From Candidatus Cloacimonadota bacterium (lineage in GTDB: Bacteria > Cloacimonadota > Cloacimonadia > Cloacimonadales > Cloacimonadaceae): a stretch of 48,927 nucleotides of DNA. How positions within the stretch are numbered: the first letter of the stretch is position 1; each line of letters opens with the position of its first letter. Both the position numbers and the translations under genes were made by a program. The stretch is from assembly GCA_020532545.1 (NCBI GenBank), contig JAJBAW010000019.1:1-48927 (forward strand), read 5' to 3'. Below are positions 1 through 7,817 of this stretch, in pieces. Under the pieces are notes generated by a model. The model ran no database searches. It was not told where the DNA came from and worked only from the letters and a program-made list of their open reading frames with translations.

Positions 1-1252
1 TGAAGGCTTCCGAGATATCGCGCTGACGCTGCATACCTTTCAGGCCGCTGGCAAAGGTCTTATGCTGTTCAAAAGCCAGGCGCAGCGCTTCTTTGGCGAT
101 AGCCTGCTCCAGCACCAGCTCTTGCAATAGCGAAGGAATGGTGGTGGGGCGGATCATCTTGTTTTTAATCATATTGCGCAGTTCGCTTTCGTCGATATCA
201 AAGGGCACCCAGCGCATGATGTTTTTCAGTCCACTGGAGGCCAGCACGTTTGAGATGCTATAGCTCATACCCAGGTTCGCGCTCACGGTACGGTTGAAAA
301 TGTATTCGTCTGTAAAAACGCTGAAGACGTCTGTGGTCGCGCCACCGATATCCACACCCACCACTTCGATATTATCGTTTTTGGCGATGGTCTGCATGAT
401 GTTTCCCACGGCTGCGGGAGTAGGCATGATGGGGACTCTTTTGTGGTCTGGACCCTGGGTCCATTCCATGAGTTTGTTGTAGCCGGGAGCCTGCTGCATC
501 ACGTGTTCCATGAAGATATCGTGAATCTTATCGCGGGCCGGACCGAGGTTCTCAGTTTCGAGTTTTGGACGCAGGTTTTCGGCTATGATCAGGTTCACTT
601 TATCGCCCAAAGTAGCCTCGATATCACCGATAGCTTCTTTATTTCCGGCAAAGATCACTGGAAGTTTGTAGGCGGAACCCAGACGCGGCTTGGGATCTGC
701 ACCAGAGACGAGCTCTGCCATTTCCACCACGTGTTTGATGGTTCCACCATCTTCGCCACCGGCCATGAGGATCATATCCGGCCTAAGCTGGCGGATGCGC
801 TCGATCTTTTCATGGTTCATGCGTTTGTCGTTGCTGGAAATGAGATCCATCACGATAGCCCCGGCACCCAAAGCGGCGCGTTCGGCACTCTCGCCTGTCA
901 TGGAGGCTACCACACCGGTAACCATCATCTGCAATCCACCGCCGGCGGAAGAGGTAGATACATAGGCATCTACACCGATATCGCCCTTGCGGGGAATGAT
1001 GAATTCACCATTTTCCATGAATTTGAGATTGGGGTTGTTATACTTCAGGCGAGCAAGCTCTTCCATTTCCTGAGTGGCATTGATCACACCCTTGGTTACA
1101 TCATTCAGAGGAGCTTCCACTGTGGTAGGAGCTTCGCCTCGGATGGTTTGACGGTATTCACCGTCCACATATTCGATCAAGATCGCCTTGGTCGTGGTGC
1201 TGCCACAGTCTGTGGCTACTATGCGCGTAAGGCGTTTTTCATCATATTGCAT
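1..1252 (-). CDS. GlmL/MutL-type aminomutase-associated ATPase (partial)
   Basis: The frame is open from an ATG at 1252 to the left edge, so the C-terminus is missing. The visible 417 residues start MQYDEKRLTRIVATDCGSTT and show the two phosphate motifs of an actin/Hsp70-like (ASKHA) ATPase: DCGSTTTK near residue 15 and VDIGGATTD near residue 308. This is the MutL/GlmL family (not the mismatch-repair MutL), which accompanies B12-dependent carbon-skeleton mutases and aminomutases and is thought to reactivate the cobalamin enzyme. A GAGGAT ribosome site sits 5-7 bases before the ATG, and the gene follows the hypothetical gene at 1264 by 11 bases. The mutase itself would lie beyond the edge, downstream. 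Family assignment is firm; the partner enzyme is inferred. Confidence 0.85.
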   Translation of the reverse strand, partial: MQYDEKRLTRIVATDCGSTTTKAILIEYVDGEYRQTIRGEAPTTVEAPLNDVTKGVINATQEMEELARLKYNNPNLKFMENGEFIIPRKGDIGVDAYVSTSSAGGGLQMMVTGVVASMTGESAERAALGAGAIVMDLISSNDKRMNHEKIERIRQLRPDMILMAGGEDGGTIKHVVEMAELVSGADPKPRLGSAYKLPVIFAGNKEAIGDIEATLGDKVNLIIAENLRPKLETENLGPARDKIHDIFMEHVMQQAPGYNKLMEWTQGPDHKRVPIMPTPAAVGNIMQTIAKNDNIEVVGVDIGGATTDVFSVFTDEYIFNRTVSANLGMSYSISNVLASSGLKNIMRWVPFDIDESELRNMIKNKMIRPTTIPSLLQELVLEQAIAKEALRLAFEQHKTFASGLKGMQRQRDISEAF

Positions 1253-1263
1253 ATATCCTCCGC

Positions 1264-1665
1264 TTATTCAGCTTTTTTATGTCTTTTTTTAAAGATCTTT
1301 TTAAAGGTTTCACGTATCTGGTTTTTGCGTCTTTTCTTGTGCAATCTGGCCTGCTGGCGACGCTCTCGATTGATCTCTTCATCCAGTTCATCGATGCGTT
1401 TGACCAGGGCTGTGATATATTCTTCCTTTTGGATCATCAGGGCAAAGCGTTGATACTTTGCACTGTCAAAGATGATCTCCGCAAAAGGCAGAACGAAATA
1501 CAAGACCTGGCTGCCGATGCTATGCAGTGGATGCAGGGATTCGATAAACAGGATTCCTGCCGGGGCCAGATGCCGGCTGGCGATGAAGCGAGCTACCTTG
1601 TCGATCATGGCGTAAGCTTCTTCGTCTGTGATCGTGCTGATAATCTCTTGATATTTATGTTTCAT
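1264..1665 (-). CDS. hypothetical 133-aa protein, basic coiled-coil tail
   Basis: I do not recognise this protein. From the ATG at 1665 it encodes MKHKYQEIISTITDEEAY... with a helical N-terminal part, a more hydrophobic middle (GSQVLYFVLPFAEIIF), and a Lys/Arg/Glu-rich C-terminus (residues about 80-133) that should be a coiled coil or a nucleic-acid or membrane-surface contact. The open frame extends upstream to 1740, but that part overlaps comF in another frame and has no ribosome site. The ATG lies 4 bases after the comF stop codon, so translation is probably coupled. It is the fourth gene of the purS-purQ-comF unit and precedes the GlmL-type gene. Confidence 0.6.
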   Translation of the reverse strand: MKHKYQEIISTITDEEAYAMIDKVARFIASRHLAPAGILFIESLHPLHSIGSQVLYFVLPFAEIIFDSAKYQRFALMIQKEEYITALVKRIDELDEEINRERRQQARLHKKRRKNQIRETFKKIFKKRHKKAE

Positions 1666-1669
1666 CGTG

Positions 1670-2353
1670 CTAGGCTCTGGTGGCCGTAAAGCCTGCCACG
1701 CTGGCAGCTCCGGCTTTGTAAAGTTCACCGCTGATCTCATTCAAGGTGCTGCCGGTGGTAAAAACGTCATCCACCAAAATCAGCTTTTTGCCCTGGGCCT
1801 GCTGGCTATAACGCACCCGGAAGGCACCGGCCAGATTGCTCAGACGCTGAGTCCTGTGCAGCTTGGTCTGGCTCAAGGTGTAACGGCTTCTTACCACAGG
1901 GCGGATGTAGGTCTTGCCGCTCAGTTTTGCCAGCTTTTTGGCAATTAATTCGCTTTGATTGTAGCCCCGTTCACGCCGGCGCACTCTATGCAGAGGCACT
2001 GCGGTGATGTAAGGATAGTCCTCAAATTCGGGATAGTCTTTCAGGCTCTTGGCCATCTTTTCGGCCATAAATGCAGCCGGAGAGCGGTAGCCGCTGTATT
2101 TTAAAAGGTGCATCAGCTCCGTAAGCGGAGTTTTATACTGCATACTGCTGCGGGAAAGTTCAAACTGGAACTGGGTCTCCCGGCAGCTTTCGCAATAGCC
2201 TTCGGTGAGCTCAGAGCCGCATTTGTAGCAGAAATTGTCCTTCACAAAAGTGATCTGGCTAGCGCATTCAGGGCACAGGCTCTTTTGCCCAGCACCCAAA
2301 CGGGTATGGCAGACCAAACAGGCCGGCGGAATCAGGATATCAATACCCGCCAT
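1670..2353 (-). CDS. comF: ComF family phosphoribosyltransferase-like protein
   Basis: The product has an N-terminal zinc-ribbon-like region with CxxC pairs (CLVC, CPEC, CYKC, CESC) and a C-terminal phosphoribosyltransferase fold with the PRPP-binding signature LILVDDVFTTGST (near residue 190) and the RRRERGYNQ motif typical of ComF/GntX. ComF proteins are cytoplasmic and take part in DNA uptake or processing during transformation, although their biochemical role is unsettled. I chose the ATG at 2353 (MAGIDILIPPACLVC), giving 227 aa, the usual family length; the frame is open to 2407, where two other ATGs would overlap purQ more. It overlaps the 3' end of purQ by 14 bases. A comM gene lies elsewhere in this window, so competence functions are represented twice. 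Confidence 0.85.
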   Translation of the reverse strand: MAGIDILIPPACLVCHTRLGAGQKSLCPECASQITFVKDNFCYKCGSELTEGYCESCRETQFQFELSRSSMQYKTPLTELMHLLKYSGYRSPAAFMAEKMAKSLKDYPEFEDYPYITAVPLHRVRRRERGYNQSELIAKKLAKLSGKTYIRPVVRSRYTLSQTKLHRTQRLSNLAGAFRVRYSQQAQGKKLILVDDVFTTGSTLNEISGELYKAGAASVAGFTATRA

Positions 2354-3035
2354 CAAAAAAGCTTTCAATCGCTTCAAAGATAAAGCTGCCATCTTGGCTA
2401 TACACACTTTCTGTAGCCGAGCGTTCCGGATGCGGCATCATGCCCAAAACGTTGCGCCCTTTGTTTACGATTCCCGCGATATTGTCGAGTGAGCCATTGG
2501 GGTTCGCCTCCCAGCTGGCATCTCCCTGGGCATCGCAGTAGCGGAAAAGTATCTGATCGTTATCCTGCAAGGCTTTCAGGCCCTCAGGATCGATAAAATA
2601 GTTGCCTTCTTTGTGGGCAATGGGAGTAGAGAGCAGTCTGCCTGGTGCCAGGCCTTGGGTAAAGGGACTGTCAGAGCTTTCCACCCTCAGCATCTGATGT
2701 TTGCACACGAAATTGATGCCGCTGTTTCTCATCAAAGCGCCCGGCAAGAGCCCGGCCTCGGTGAGGATCTGAAAACCATTGCAGATGCCTATGACCAGGC
2801 CGAATTTCTCGGCAAAAACTTTCACTTCGTTCATGATGGGCGAAAAGCGGGCCAAAGCTCCACAACGCAGATAATCCCCATAGGAAAATCCCCCGGGAAG
2901 TATCACCAGATCAGGATTTTGCAGGTCGTGATCCTTGTGCCAGATCATGCGGGCAATATGGCCACGGCTGCGAAAGACTTCATAAGCGTCATGATCGCAA
3001 TTTGAGCCGGGAAATGTGATCACACTTACTTTCAA
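2340..3035 (-). CDS. purQ: phosphoribosylformylglycinamidine synthase subunit PurQ
   Basis: The protein is the class I glutamine amidotransferase of purine synthesis step 4; it releases ammonia from glutamine for PurL to convert FGAR to FGAM. The start MKVSVITFPGSNCDHDAY is diagnostic for PurQ, the nucleophile Cys lies in GICNGFQ (near residue 85), and the catalytic His-Glu pair lies in MMPHPERS (near residue 200). The length, 231 aa, is normal for the small PurQ that works with separate PurS and PurL. Its ATG overlaps the purS stop by 4 bases, so the two are translationally coupled. PurL is not in the window. Confidence 0.97.
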   Translation of the reverse strand: MKVSVITFPGSNCDHDAYEVFRSRGHIARMIWHKDHDLQNPDLVILPGGFSYGDYLRCGALARFSPIMNEVKVFAEKFGLVIGICNGFQILTEAGLLPGALMRNSGINFVCKHQMLRVESSDSPFTQGLAPGRLLSTPIAHKEGNYFIDPEGLKALQDNDQILFRYCDAQGDASWEANPNGSLDNIAGIVNKGRNVLGMMPHPERSATESVYSQDGSFIFEAIESFFDGGY

Positions 3036-3286
3036 GACTTGGTCTCCTGCAGTTCAAAGCGGTAAGTCTCCGTATTCGGATTCGCCAAAAGGCTGTCACA
3101 AATCTTGGTGACTTCGGAGCTTACAGCATCTTTATCCGAGCTGTCAAAAACTATCTCAATGTACTTGCCAATACGGGTTTGGGAGACATCTTCAAATCCC
3201 AGATTGTGCAAGGAATTGGTTACGGCTTTACCCTGCGGATCCAGTACGCTGGGTTTGAGTTCTACGAAAATCTTGGCTTTTAGCAT
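3032..3286 (-). CDS. purS: phosphoribosylformylglycinamidine synthase subunit PurS
   Basis: This 84-aa protein (MLKAKIFVELKPSVLDPQGK...) matches the PurS family over its whole length, including the LKPSVLDPQG segment near the N-terminus and a GKYIEIVFD strand in the middle. PurS dimers bridge PurQ and small PurL and help channel ammonia in the FGAM synthase complex. The gene is first in the minus-strand unit purS-purQ-comF-hypothetical-glmL and overlaps purQ by 4 bases. The 320-base gap before it should hold its promoter, although I could not pick one with confidence. Confidence 0.95.
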   Translation of the reverse strand: MLKAKIFVELKPSVLDPQGKAVTNSLHNLGFEDVSQTRIGKYIEIVFDSSDKDAVSSEVTKICDSLLANPNTETYRFELQETKS

Positions 3287-3607
3287 GATACATCCATTTA
3301 TTTTTTATCAGAATACCACAGTTTGAAAATCACGGGTTTTAGTCAACTGATTTATTTAGATGCGCTTTGGAAGAGCGTAAATGGGAATAATTCGTGCTAG
3401 AGTTTGCCCTCAACAGGCTAGAACAAATTCCGTTTCGATATAGCGGATCGTTGCTTTTCTGATTGACAGCTAAAACGCTAACCATAGTTTGACAGTCAGT
3501 CTGGATTTATCAAAATCCTGATTCGGTTTTAGTATTTTGCAAGGACTATTTATCAAGCCTGAAAAGAGCGATCCGAATACAGGTATGATATTTTCAGCTA
3601 ATAGCTT
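3287..3607. other. intergenic region between divergent units
   Basis: This 321-base gap separates purS (minus) from the plus-strand relic cluster. No convincing ORF, RNA or terminator is visible. It is AT-rich and probably holds divergent promoters. Confidence 0.5.
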
Positions 3608-3859
3608 ATGATGAGATTAGAAAACATGAAATTTGGGACTCTGATCCAGGGTTTGGAACCTGACGAAGTGGTTCGCATTGTTACGAGTGAACCCATCGGG
3701 ACTGATGTGCTCATCAATACAGATGACCTTGAGGGGCCCCATTACATTTGCAAACCATTTACCCAAGAACTGGATTGGGCTGTTACCAGCACCAATCTGC
3801 TTATTAAACAGTTTGTACACAAGAACAGGGGGGGGCTATATGAATACGAAAGATATTGA
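3608..3859 (+). pseudogene. truncated helicase N-terminus (83-aa remnant)
   Basis: The first 37 or so residues (MKFGTLIQGLEPDEVVRI followed by VTSEPIGTD) resemble the extreme N-terminus of large SNF2/DEAD-type helicases found in restriction and DISARM-like defence loci, which start with a short GxxIxGLxPxxVVxIV strand pair. After that the resemblance stops, and the remaining 45 residues (from INTDDLEGPHYICKPF) match nothing I know. I read it as a deletion product: the head of a roughly 1000-residue helicase fused to a short unrelated tail. The stop lies inside the start of the next gene (20-base overlap with 3840). There is no strong ribosome site. It could still be a real small protein. Confidence 0.45.
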
Positions 3860-4991
3860 ATGGAACTTCAGATCTCTGGTCAATAGCATTGGGCAAATAC
3901 ATAGTGAGTTCAAGCAACAAGCTTTTCACAGCGTAAACACTTTGCTCACGCTCCGAAACTGGCTGATAGGCTATTACATTGCTGAATATGAGCTGAAAGG
4001 ATCGGATCGAGCAGATTACGGAGAGAAGCTCTTTGAGCGTTTGGAAGAAGAGCTAAAAAGATTTGGAGTCTCTCGCTCAAACAAGAGAGATTTATACAAG
4101 CTTCGTTTGTTTTACAACACTTACCCCCAGATTGTGGGGTCGCTGAACCCACAATTGCAAAAGCTTATCAACCATAAGCTTAGTTCTTCCTCATCAGTTA
4201 GTTCCATACTCATTGATCCATTCCCGCAGATTGTGGAGTCAATGACCCCACAATCGGACATAGCACTAAGAGAGCTAATCACAAAGCTCTCATTTACGCA
4301 TATAGAAGTCCTGATAAACATTGATGATGAGACAAAACGGCAGTTTTATGAAATTGAGTGCATCCGAGGAAACTGGTCTGTGCGAGAGCTTAAACGCCAG
4401 GTTAATTCTTTGTACTATGAGCGCAGCGGTCTTTCCACAGACAAGAAAAAGCTCTCCGAACAAACACAGCAAAAGGTAGAGATATTTAGTCCTGCGCAAT
4501 CAATCAGAGATCCCTACATCTTCGAATTCTTGGGGCTGAAACCCCTGGAAGTAATGAGCGAATCAGATCTGGAAGATCAAATATTGGATAGGCTTCAAGA
4601 GTTTTTATTGGAACTGGGGCATGGCTTCTGCTTTGAAGCCCGGCAAAAAGCCATCCTGATCGGGGATACAAATTTCTATATCGATTTGGTCTTCTACCAT
4701 AGAATCCTCAAATGCCATGTCTTGGTGGAACTCAAACTAACTGATTTTAACCATGAAAACATTGGTCAGCTCAATACTTACGTAAGCTGATATAGCAAAA
4801 ATATCAAAGAAGCCACTGATAATGAGCCTATCGGAATCCTACTCTGCACGGCAAAAAGCAACACCCTTGTGGAATATGCACTGGCAGGGATGGATAACCA
4901 TCTCTTTGTTTCGAAGTATATGCTGGAACTGCCCAGTAGGAAAGAAATGCAAAGTTTTATTGAATCTCAAATTCATGAGGAGATGGAATGA
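3840..4991 (+). pseudogene. DUF1016 (YhcG-type) PD-(D/E)XK nuclease with internal TGA
   Basis: From the ATG at 3840 (MNTKDIEWNFRSLVNSIG) the frame encodes the DUF1016 N-terminal helical domain and then the PD-(D/E)XK domain: FYIDLVFYHR and VELKLTD, with the catalytic Asp and the ExK at about residues 286-302. A TGA at 4788-4790 stops translation after QLNTYVS. The same frame continues for 66 codons (YSKNIKEATDNEPIGILLCT...) with the normal family C-terminus and ends at 4991. The TGA sits where relatives usually have Trp, so a single TGG to TGA change explains it. The family occurs beside restriction and other defence genes. The shortened 316-residue product keeps the catalytic residues but loses the last strands, so activity is doubtful. 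Confidence 0.8.
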
Positions 4992-5134
4992 CTGGATATA
5001 GGGTGAAAGCGCTCAGTAAGCTAATCGAAGCTGACTGTCTGAAAGGCTTTGATGGAGTTACCCAACGCACAAGCAAAGAAAACTGCAACACACTCAAGTT
5101 TGATCTGAGTGAGTTCAAAAAGGGGATACAATGA
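4988..5134 (+). CDS. 48-aa ORF of unknown function
   Basis: The ORF MTGYRVKALSKLIEADCLKG... overlaps the nuclease stop codon in an ATGA arrangement and itself ends in an ATGA overlap with the next fragment. This coupling suggests it was once part of a real operon. The product is small, mixed-charge and not recognised. It may be a shortened gene like its neighbours or a genuine small accessory protein. Confidence 0.4.
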   Translation: MTGYRVKALSKLIEADCLKGFDGVTQRTSKENCNTLKFDLSEFKKGIQ

Positions 5135-5253
5135 CTTTAGAATACCTATGGATTGAGGATTATCGATGTATTCAACGGCAAGGATTTAACTTTGGAGGGG
5201 CTTTGCTTGGTTATTTAGCCAACGATAATGATATGAAAAAAGCAGAGGAGTAG
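5131..5253 (+). pseudogene. N-terminal fragment of an AAA-type (RecF-like) ATPase
   Basis: The 40-residue ORF starts MTLEYLWIEDYRCIQRQGFN, which looks like the first strands of defence-associated SMC/RecF-like ATPases that begin with a strand pair and an IxNFxxI-type segment before the Walker A loop. Here the sequence ends 15 residues later (LLGYLANDNDMKKAEE) with no Walker A. The ATPase body has been deleted, leaving only the head. The start overlaps the preceding ORF by 4 bases, and the stop is 2 bases before the ATG of the chelatase-like gene at 5256. Confidence 0.5.
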
Positions 5254-5255
5254 AG

Positions 5256-6383
5256 ATGACAAAACAGCGCTTTCCTTTTATGGCGATCATGGGTCAGGAA
5301 GAATTAAGCTTGGCTTTGATCTTTAATCTCGTCAATCCCCAGATCGGGGGAGTATTGATTCGGGGCACCAAGGGCACAGGCAAAAGCACCGCTGTCTATG
5401 GTTTACCACAAATTGCTCCTTTGATTACCGTCCATCAATCCTGTCCTTACAACTGTTTACCTGAAGAGCCCGAAAATTGGTGCTCCTTCTGCAAAAACCA
5501 ACAGACCCACACAGTTCTAGAGCAAGAAATCGAGGTAGTGAATCTTCCCATGAACATCGCGGAGGAAAATCTGTTGGGCAGAATCGATGTGGAGAGGCTG
5601 CTCAAAACCGGGGAAAAGGCCTTTGTTCCCGGCCTCATTGCCAAAGCTCACCGGCAGATTTTGTATATTGATGAGGTAAATCTAATTCCGGATCACATCA
5701 CCGATAGCCTCCTGGACGTAGTAGCTTCGGGAGTGAACATCATAGAGCGCGAAGGCTTTTCCGTGCAGCATCCCGCCAGGTTTCTGCTCATTGGCACCAT
5801 GAATAGTGAAGAAGGCGAGCTCCGGCCTCAGATATTGGACCGTTTCCCCCTTTCTGTGACGATCAACACCATCACTAAAATCGAAGACCGGGAAGAGATC
5901 ATCCGGCGCAACTTTGCTTTTGAAGAGAATCCCGCCCGCTTTGTGGAGGGTTTTAGTCAGGTCAACGAACTCATGATGAACTCCATCCTGCAGGCCCGGG
6001 CCTTGCTCCCTGAGACTACCATCTCTCAAGAATTGGTGCGCAAAATGCTCGATTTCTGTGTGCATTTTGCCATCGATGGGCACCGCTCTGAGCTTGTCAT
6101 CGTCAAAACTGCCCGCACCTATGCCGCTCTGGAATTGAAGCAGCAAGTAGAGCTCAAACATCTCAAAATGGCGATGAAGCTCACCCTGCTGCACCGCACC
6201 CGTGATGGCGGCCTGAAGAAACCCGTAACCTTCTCTGATATCGAAACCTGGTTTGAAGGCGTGAAAGAGGATAGCGCGCCGGAAAGCACCTTCTCTCTGG
6301 ACTATAATCCAGAGAATCTGTCGCTGCTCAAAGGAGGTTATCTTAGCCCATCAAAAAAATCAGAGAAAGCCTCGCAGAGCTAA
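5256..6383 (+). CDS. magnesium/cobalt chelatase-type AAA+ ATPase (ChlI/ChlD N-terminal part)
   Basis: The 375-aa zero-frame product is a ChlI/BchI-like AAA+ ATPase: Walker A GTKGTGKS near residue 38, four cysteines (CPYNC, CSFC) near residues 68-80, Walker B ILYIDEVN near residue 139, the sensor strand FLLIGTMNSEEGELRPQ, and an arginine-finger region after it. Such ATPases drive metal insertion into tetrapyrroles or act in MoxR/VWA-type assembly systems. The ATG follows a purine-rich site, 2 bases after the preceding fragment. The last 11 codons (SPSKKSEKASQS) lie after an A7 tract and inside a hairpin, so ribosomes may shift to frame -1 here and make a longer protein (see the recoding signal). 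No large CobN/BchH subunit is in the window, so the substrate is unknown. Confidence 0.88.
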   Translation: MTKQRFPFMAIMGQEELSLALIFNLVNPQIGGVLIRGTKGTGKSTAVYGLPQIAPLITVHQSCPYNCLPEEPENWCSFCKNQQTHTVLEQEIEVVNLPMNIAEENLLGRIDVERLLKTGEKAFVPGLIAKAHRQILYIDEVNLIPDHITDSLLDVVASGVNIIEREGFSVQHPARFLLIGTMNSEEGELRPQILDRFPLSVTINTITKIEDREEIIRRNFAFEENPARFVEGFSQVNELMMNSILQARALLPETTISQELVRKMLDFCVHFAIDGHRSELVIVKTARTYAALELKQQVELKHLKMAMKLTLLHRTRDGGLKKPVTFSDIETWFEGVKEDSAPESTFSLDYNPENLSLLKGGYLSPSKKSEKASQS

Positions 6384-6405
6384 GTCTTTTATTAGCAGCC
6401 GAGGC
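6331..6405 (+). promoter_or_regulatory. candidate programmed -1 ribosomal frameshift signal
   Basis: Three elements lie in the expected order. An SD-like AAGGAGGTT is at 6331-6339. The heptamer A_AAA_AAA is at 6353-6359, in the correct phase for zero-frame codons TCA AAA AAA. A hairpin follows: GCCTCG 6369-6374 pairs with CGAGGC 6400-6405, and GCTAA 6379-6383 pairs with TTAGC 6392-6396. The zero-frame stop TAA (6381-6383) is within the stem. A -1 slip gives ATC AGA GAA and continues for 105 codons. Spacings (about 14 bases SD to slip site, 9 bases slip site to stem) are close to those of bacterial -1 sites such as dnaX. Programmed frameshifting is known in chlD genes. Confidence 0.75.
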
Positions 6406-6676
6406 AAACGATGACTACATCGACAGGCGTAGTCTGGTCAAGCTCATCCTGAAGCGAGTAGAAAACAAAGAATTATCCGAGGCAGAACTCAGCGAACTGA
6501 AGTACTGGGACACAATCTGGCAGTATTATGAAAAGCAGCCGGAGACCATCCAGGCTCTGCAGGGAATATTCTATCTGCTTTCTCATCCGGATTTGAAGAA
6601 TATCGCGTTTTCTCCAGAAGAACTCATGTCAGCCAAGGGCCCACTCCGTTCAATGAACTGTTCATGGATCCACTGA
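6347..6676 (+). CDS. frame -1 extension of the AAA+ gene (linker domain)
   Basis: This frame begins after an in-frame TAG at 6344 and has no ATG, GTG or TTG start near the AAGGAGG site, so it is unlikely to be an independent gene. It is reached from the chelatase gene by a -1 slip at 6353-6359. It reads IRESLAELSLLLAAEAND... and then a helical, acidic segment (WDTIWQYYEKQPETIQ..., FYLLSHPDLKNIAFSPEEL). This resembles the linker between the AAA+ and VWA parts of ChlD-like proteins. It ends at a TGA (6674-6676) that overlaps the VWA ORF by 13 bases. The frameshift product to this stop would be 473 aa. A further -1 change near 6637-6643 would continue smoothly into the VWA domain. Confidence 0.6.
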   Translation, partial: PIKKIRESLAELSLLLAAEANDDYIDRRSLVKLILKRVENKELSEAELSELKYWDTIWQYYEKQPETIQALQGIFYLLSHPDLKNIAFSPEELMSAKGPLRSMNCSWIH

Positions 6677-7707
6677 GCCTGAAAGAGATGGTTAAAATCG
6701 TCTTAAACTATGTGAAAAACAGGCTGGTGGTCGATAAATCATTAAAAACCATAATTAAAGGGATCAGCGGGCAATCCGCAGAGCAGGAAACGACCTTTGA
6801 TGTGGAGCTAAAATCCAGCGAGATCAGGAAGATAGGCTTCAAACGCAAGAAATTGGCCAGCCTCAAACATAATGCTGCCATGAGTTCATCCGGCGCACCC
6901 GTCGTCTTTTGGACCTCAAAATACGGTTCAAATGCCAAACCCGATATCTATCAGAGCCTGAAAGCCGCTATTCTGGAGGGAGCATTTGTCCGGGATCCTT
7001 TTCAGATCGGGATCCAGCGTCGGCATTTCCGCTATCCCGTCTATCAGCAAAAGCAGAATTTCAATATCATGCTGGTGCTGGATATCAGCAATTCCGTGAA
7101 GTGGATCCTCAAATTCATGGAAAAGATCATTGCGATGCTCACCGCAGAGGCCAACGCTGCCAAAGATAAACTGGGACTAATTATCTTTAATGATGACCGG
7201 GCGCAGATCATGCACTATCCCACCAGCAATGTGCGGCACATAGTAGGAACGATAAACACGCTTTCGCCAAAGGGTAAGACGCCTCTGGCCCAAGGGGTGA
7301 AGCTGGCTCTGCAGACCCTGGAGCACAGCAGATTTCAGGTGACCGGCATGTCCAATGCCATAGTGCTGCTCTCAGACTGTTTTCCCGAACCAATCACCGG
7401 AGAATACCCGGATCAAATGGATGAACCGGCCTGCCAAGAGCTACTGCATGTAGCTGATAGAGTGGCAGATGCCAAGATCAAATTGCTCATTTTGAACCCC
7501 AGCATCAGGACAATGCCACATTATGAAAAGCTCATTGGTTACAGATTGGGCACACTGGCTGCCGAGCGGGCCAAAGGCAGCTTCCTGAATCTGGTGGCAG
7601 ATGTGCAGCAGGCTCCAATGTCCGCGCAGAGAGATTATGTATTATCCGATCAAATGCTGAATAAATTCCTGGAAGGGATTAATGAATTCAGGATGGACTG
7701 CAGATAA
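6664..7707 (+). CDS. VWA domain protein, chelatase subunit D-like C-terminal part
   Basis: The 347-aa ORF holds a von Willebrand A domain with a complete MIDAS site: DISNS (near residue 142), the TPLAQG threonine (near 205) and LLSDC (near 240). The layout KGKTPLAQGVKLALQTL is typical of the ChlD/BchD/CobT family, in which the VWA part follows an AAA+ part. A basic segment (KIGFKRKKLASLKHN) precedes it, as in ChlD. The ATG at 6664 has no ribosome site, and the frame is open upstream with a matching continuation (PTPFNELFMDPLSL). So this may be the C-terminus of a longer polyprotein reached by frame change rather than a free-standing gene; reinitiation after the overlapping stop at 6676 is the alternative. 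Confidence 0.8.
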   Translation: MDPLSLKEMVKIVLNYVKNRLVVDKSLKTIIKGISGQSAEQETTFDVELKSSEIRKIGFKRKKLASLKHNAAMSSSGAPVVFWTSKYGSNAKPDIYQSLKAAILEGAFVRDPFQIGIQRRHFRYPVYQQKQNFNIMLVLDISNSVKWILKFMEKIIAMLTAEANAAKDKLGLIIFNDDRAQIMHYPTSNVRHIVGTINTLSPKGKTPLAQGVKLALQTLEHSRFQVTGMSNAIVLLSDCFPEPITGEYPDQMDEPACQELLHVADRVADAKIKLLILNPSIRTMPHYEKLIGYRLGTLAAERAKGSFLNLVADVQQAPMSAQRDYVLSDQMLNKFLEGINEFRMDCR

Positions 7708-7817
7708 GTCTGTGATAAATAATGATCTTTCGCAGGTCTGGACACTTTCAGATCCGGGGAACCATGGATACCGTGGTGGCGATATTTCAGATAGCAAACC
7801 CATAGTTATAAGAATCG

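Noticed and set aside
443-1453. 336-aa plus-strand ORF
   Set aside because: It is the antisense shadow of the GlmL/MutL-type gene, which has a clear ATPase signature and a ribosome site on the minus strand.
4788-4790. TGA as selenocysteine or reassigned codon
   Set aside because: The position corresponds to Trp in relatives, no SECIS-like hairpin is obvious, and TGA ends intact genes such as comM.
6330-6360. AAGGAGGT at 6331 as the ribosome site of an independent VWA-type gene
   Set aside because: No ATG, GTG or TTG follows at a usable distance in the open frame, so a frameshift stimulator is a better reading.
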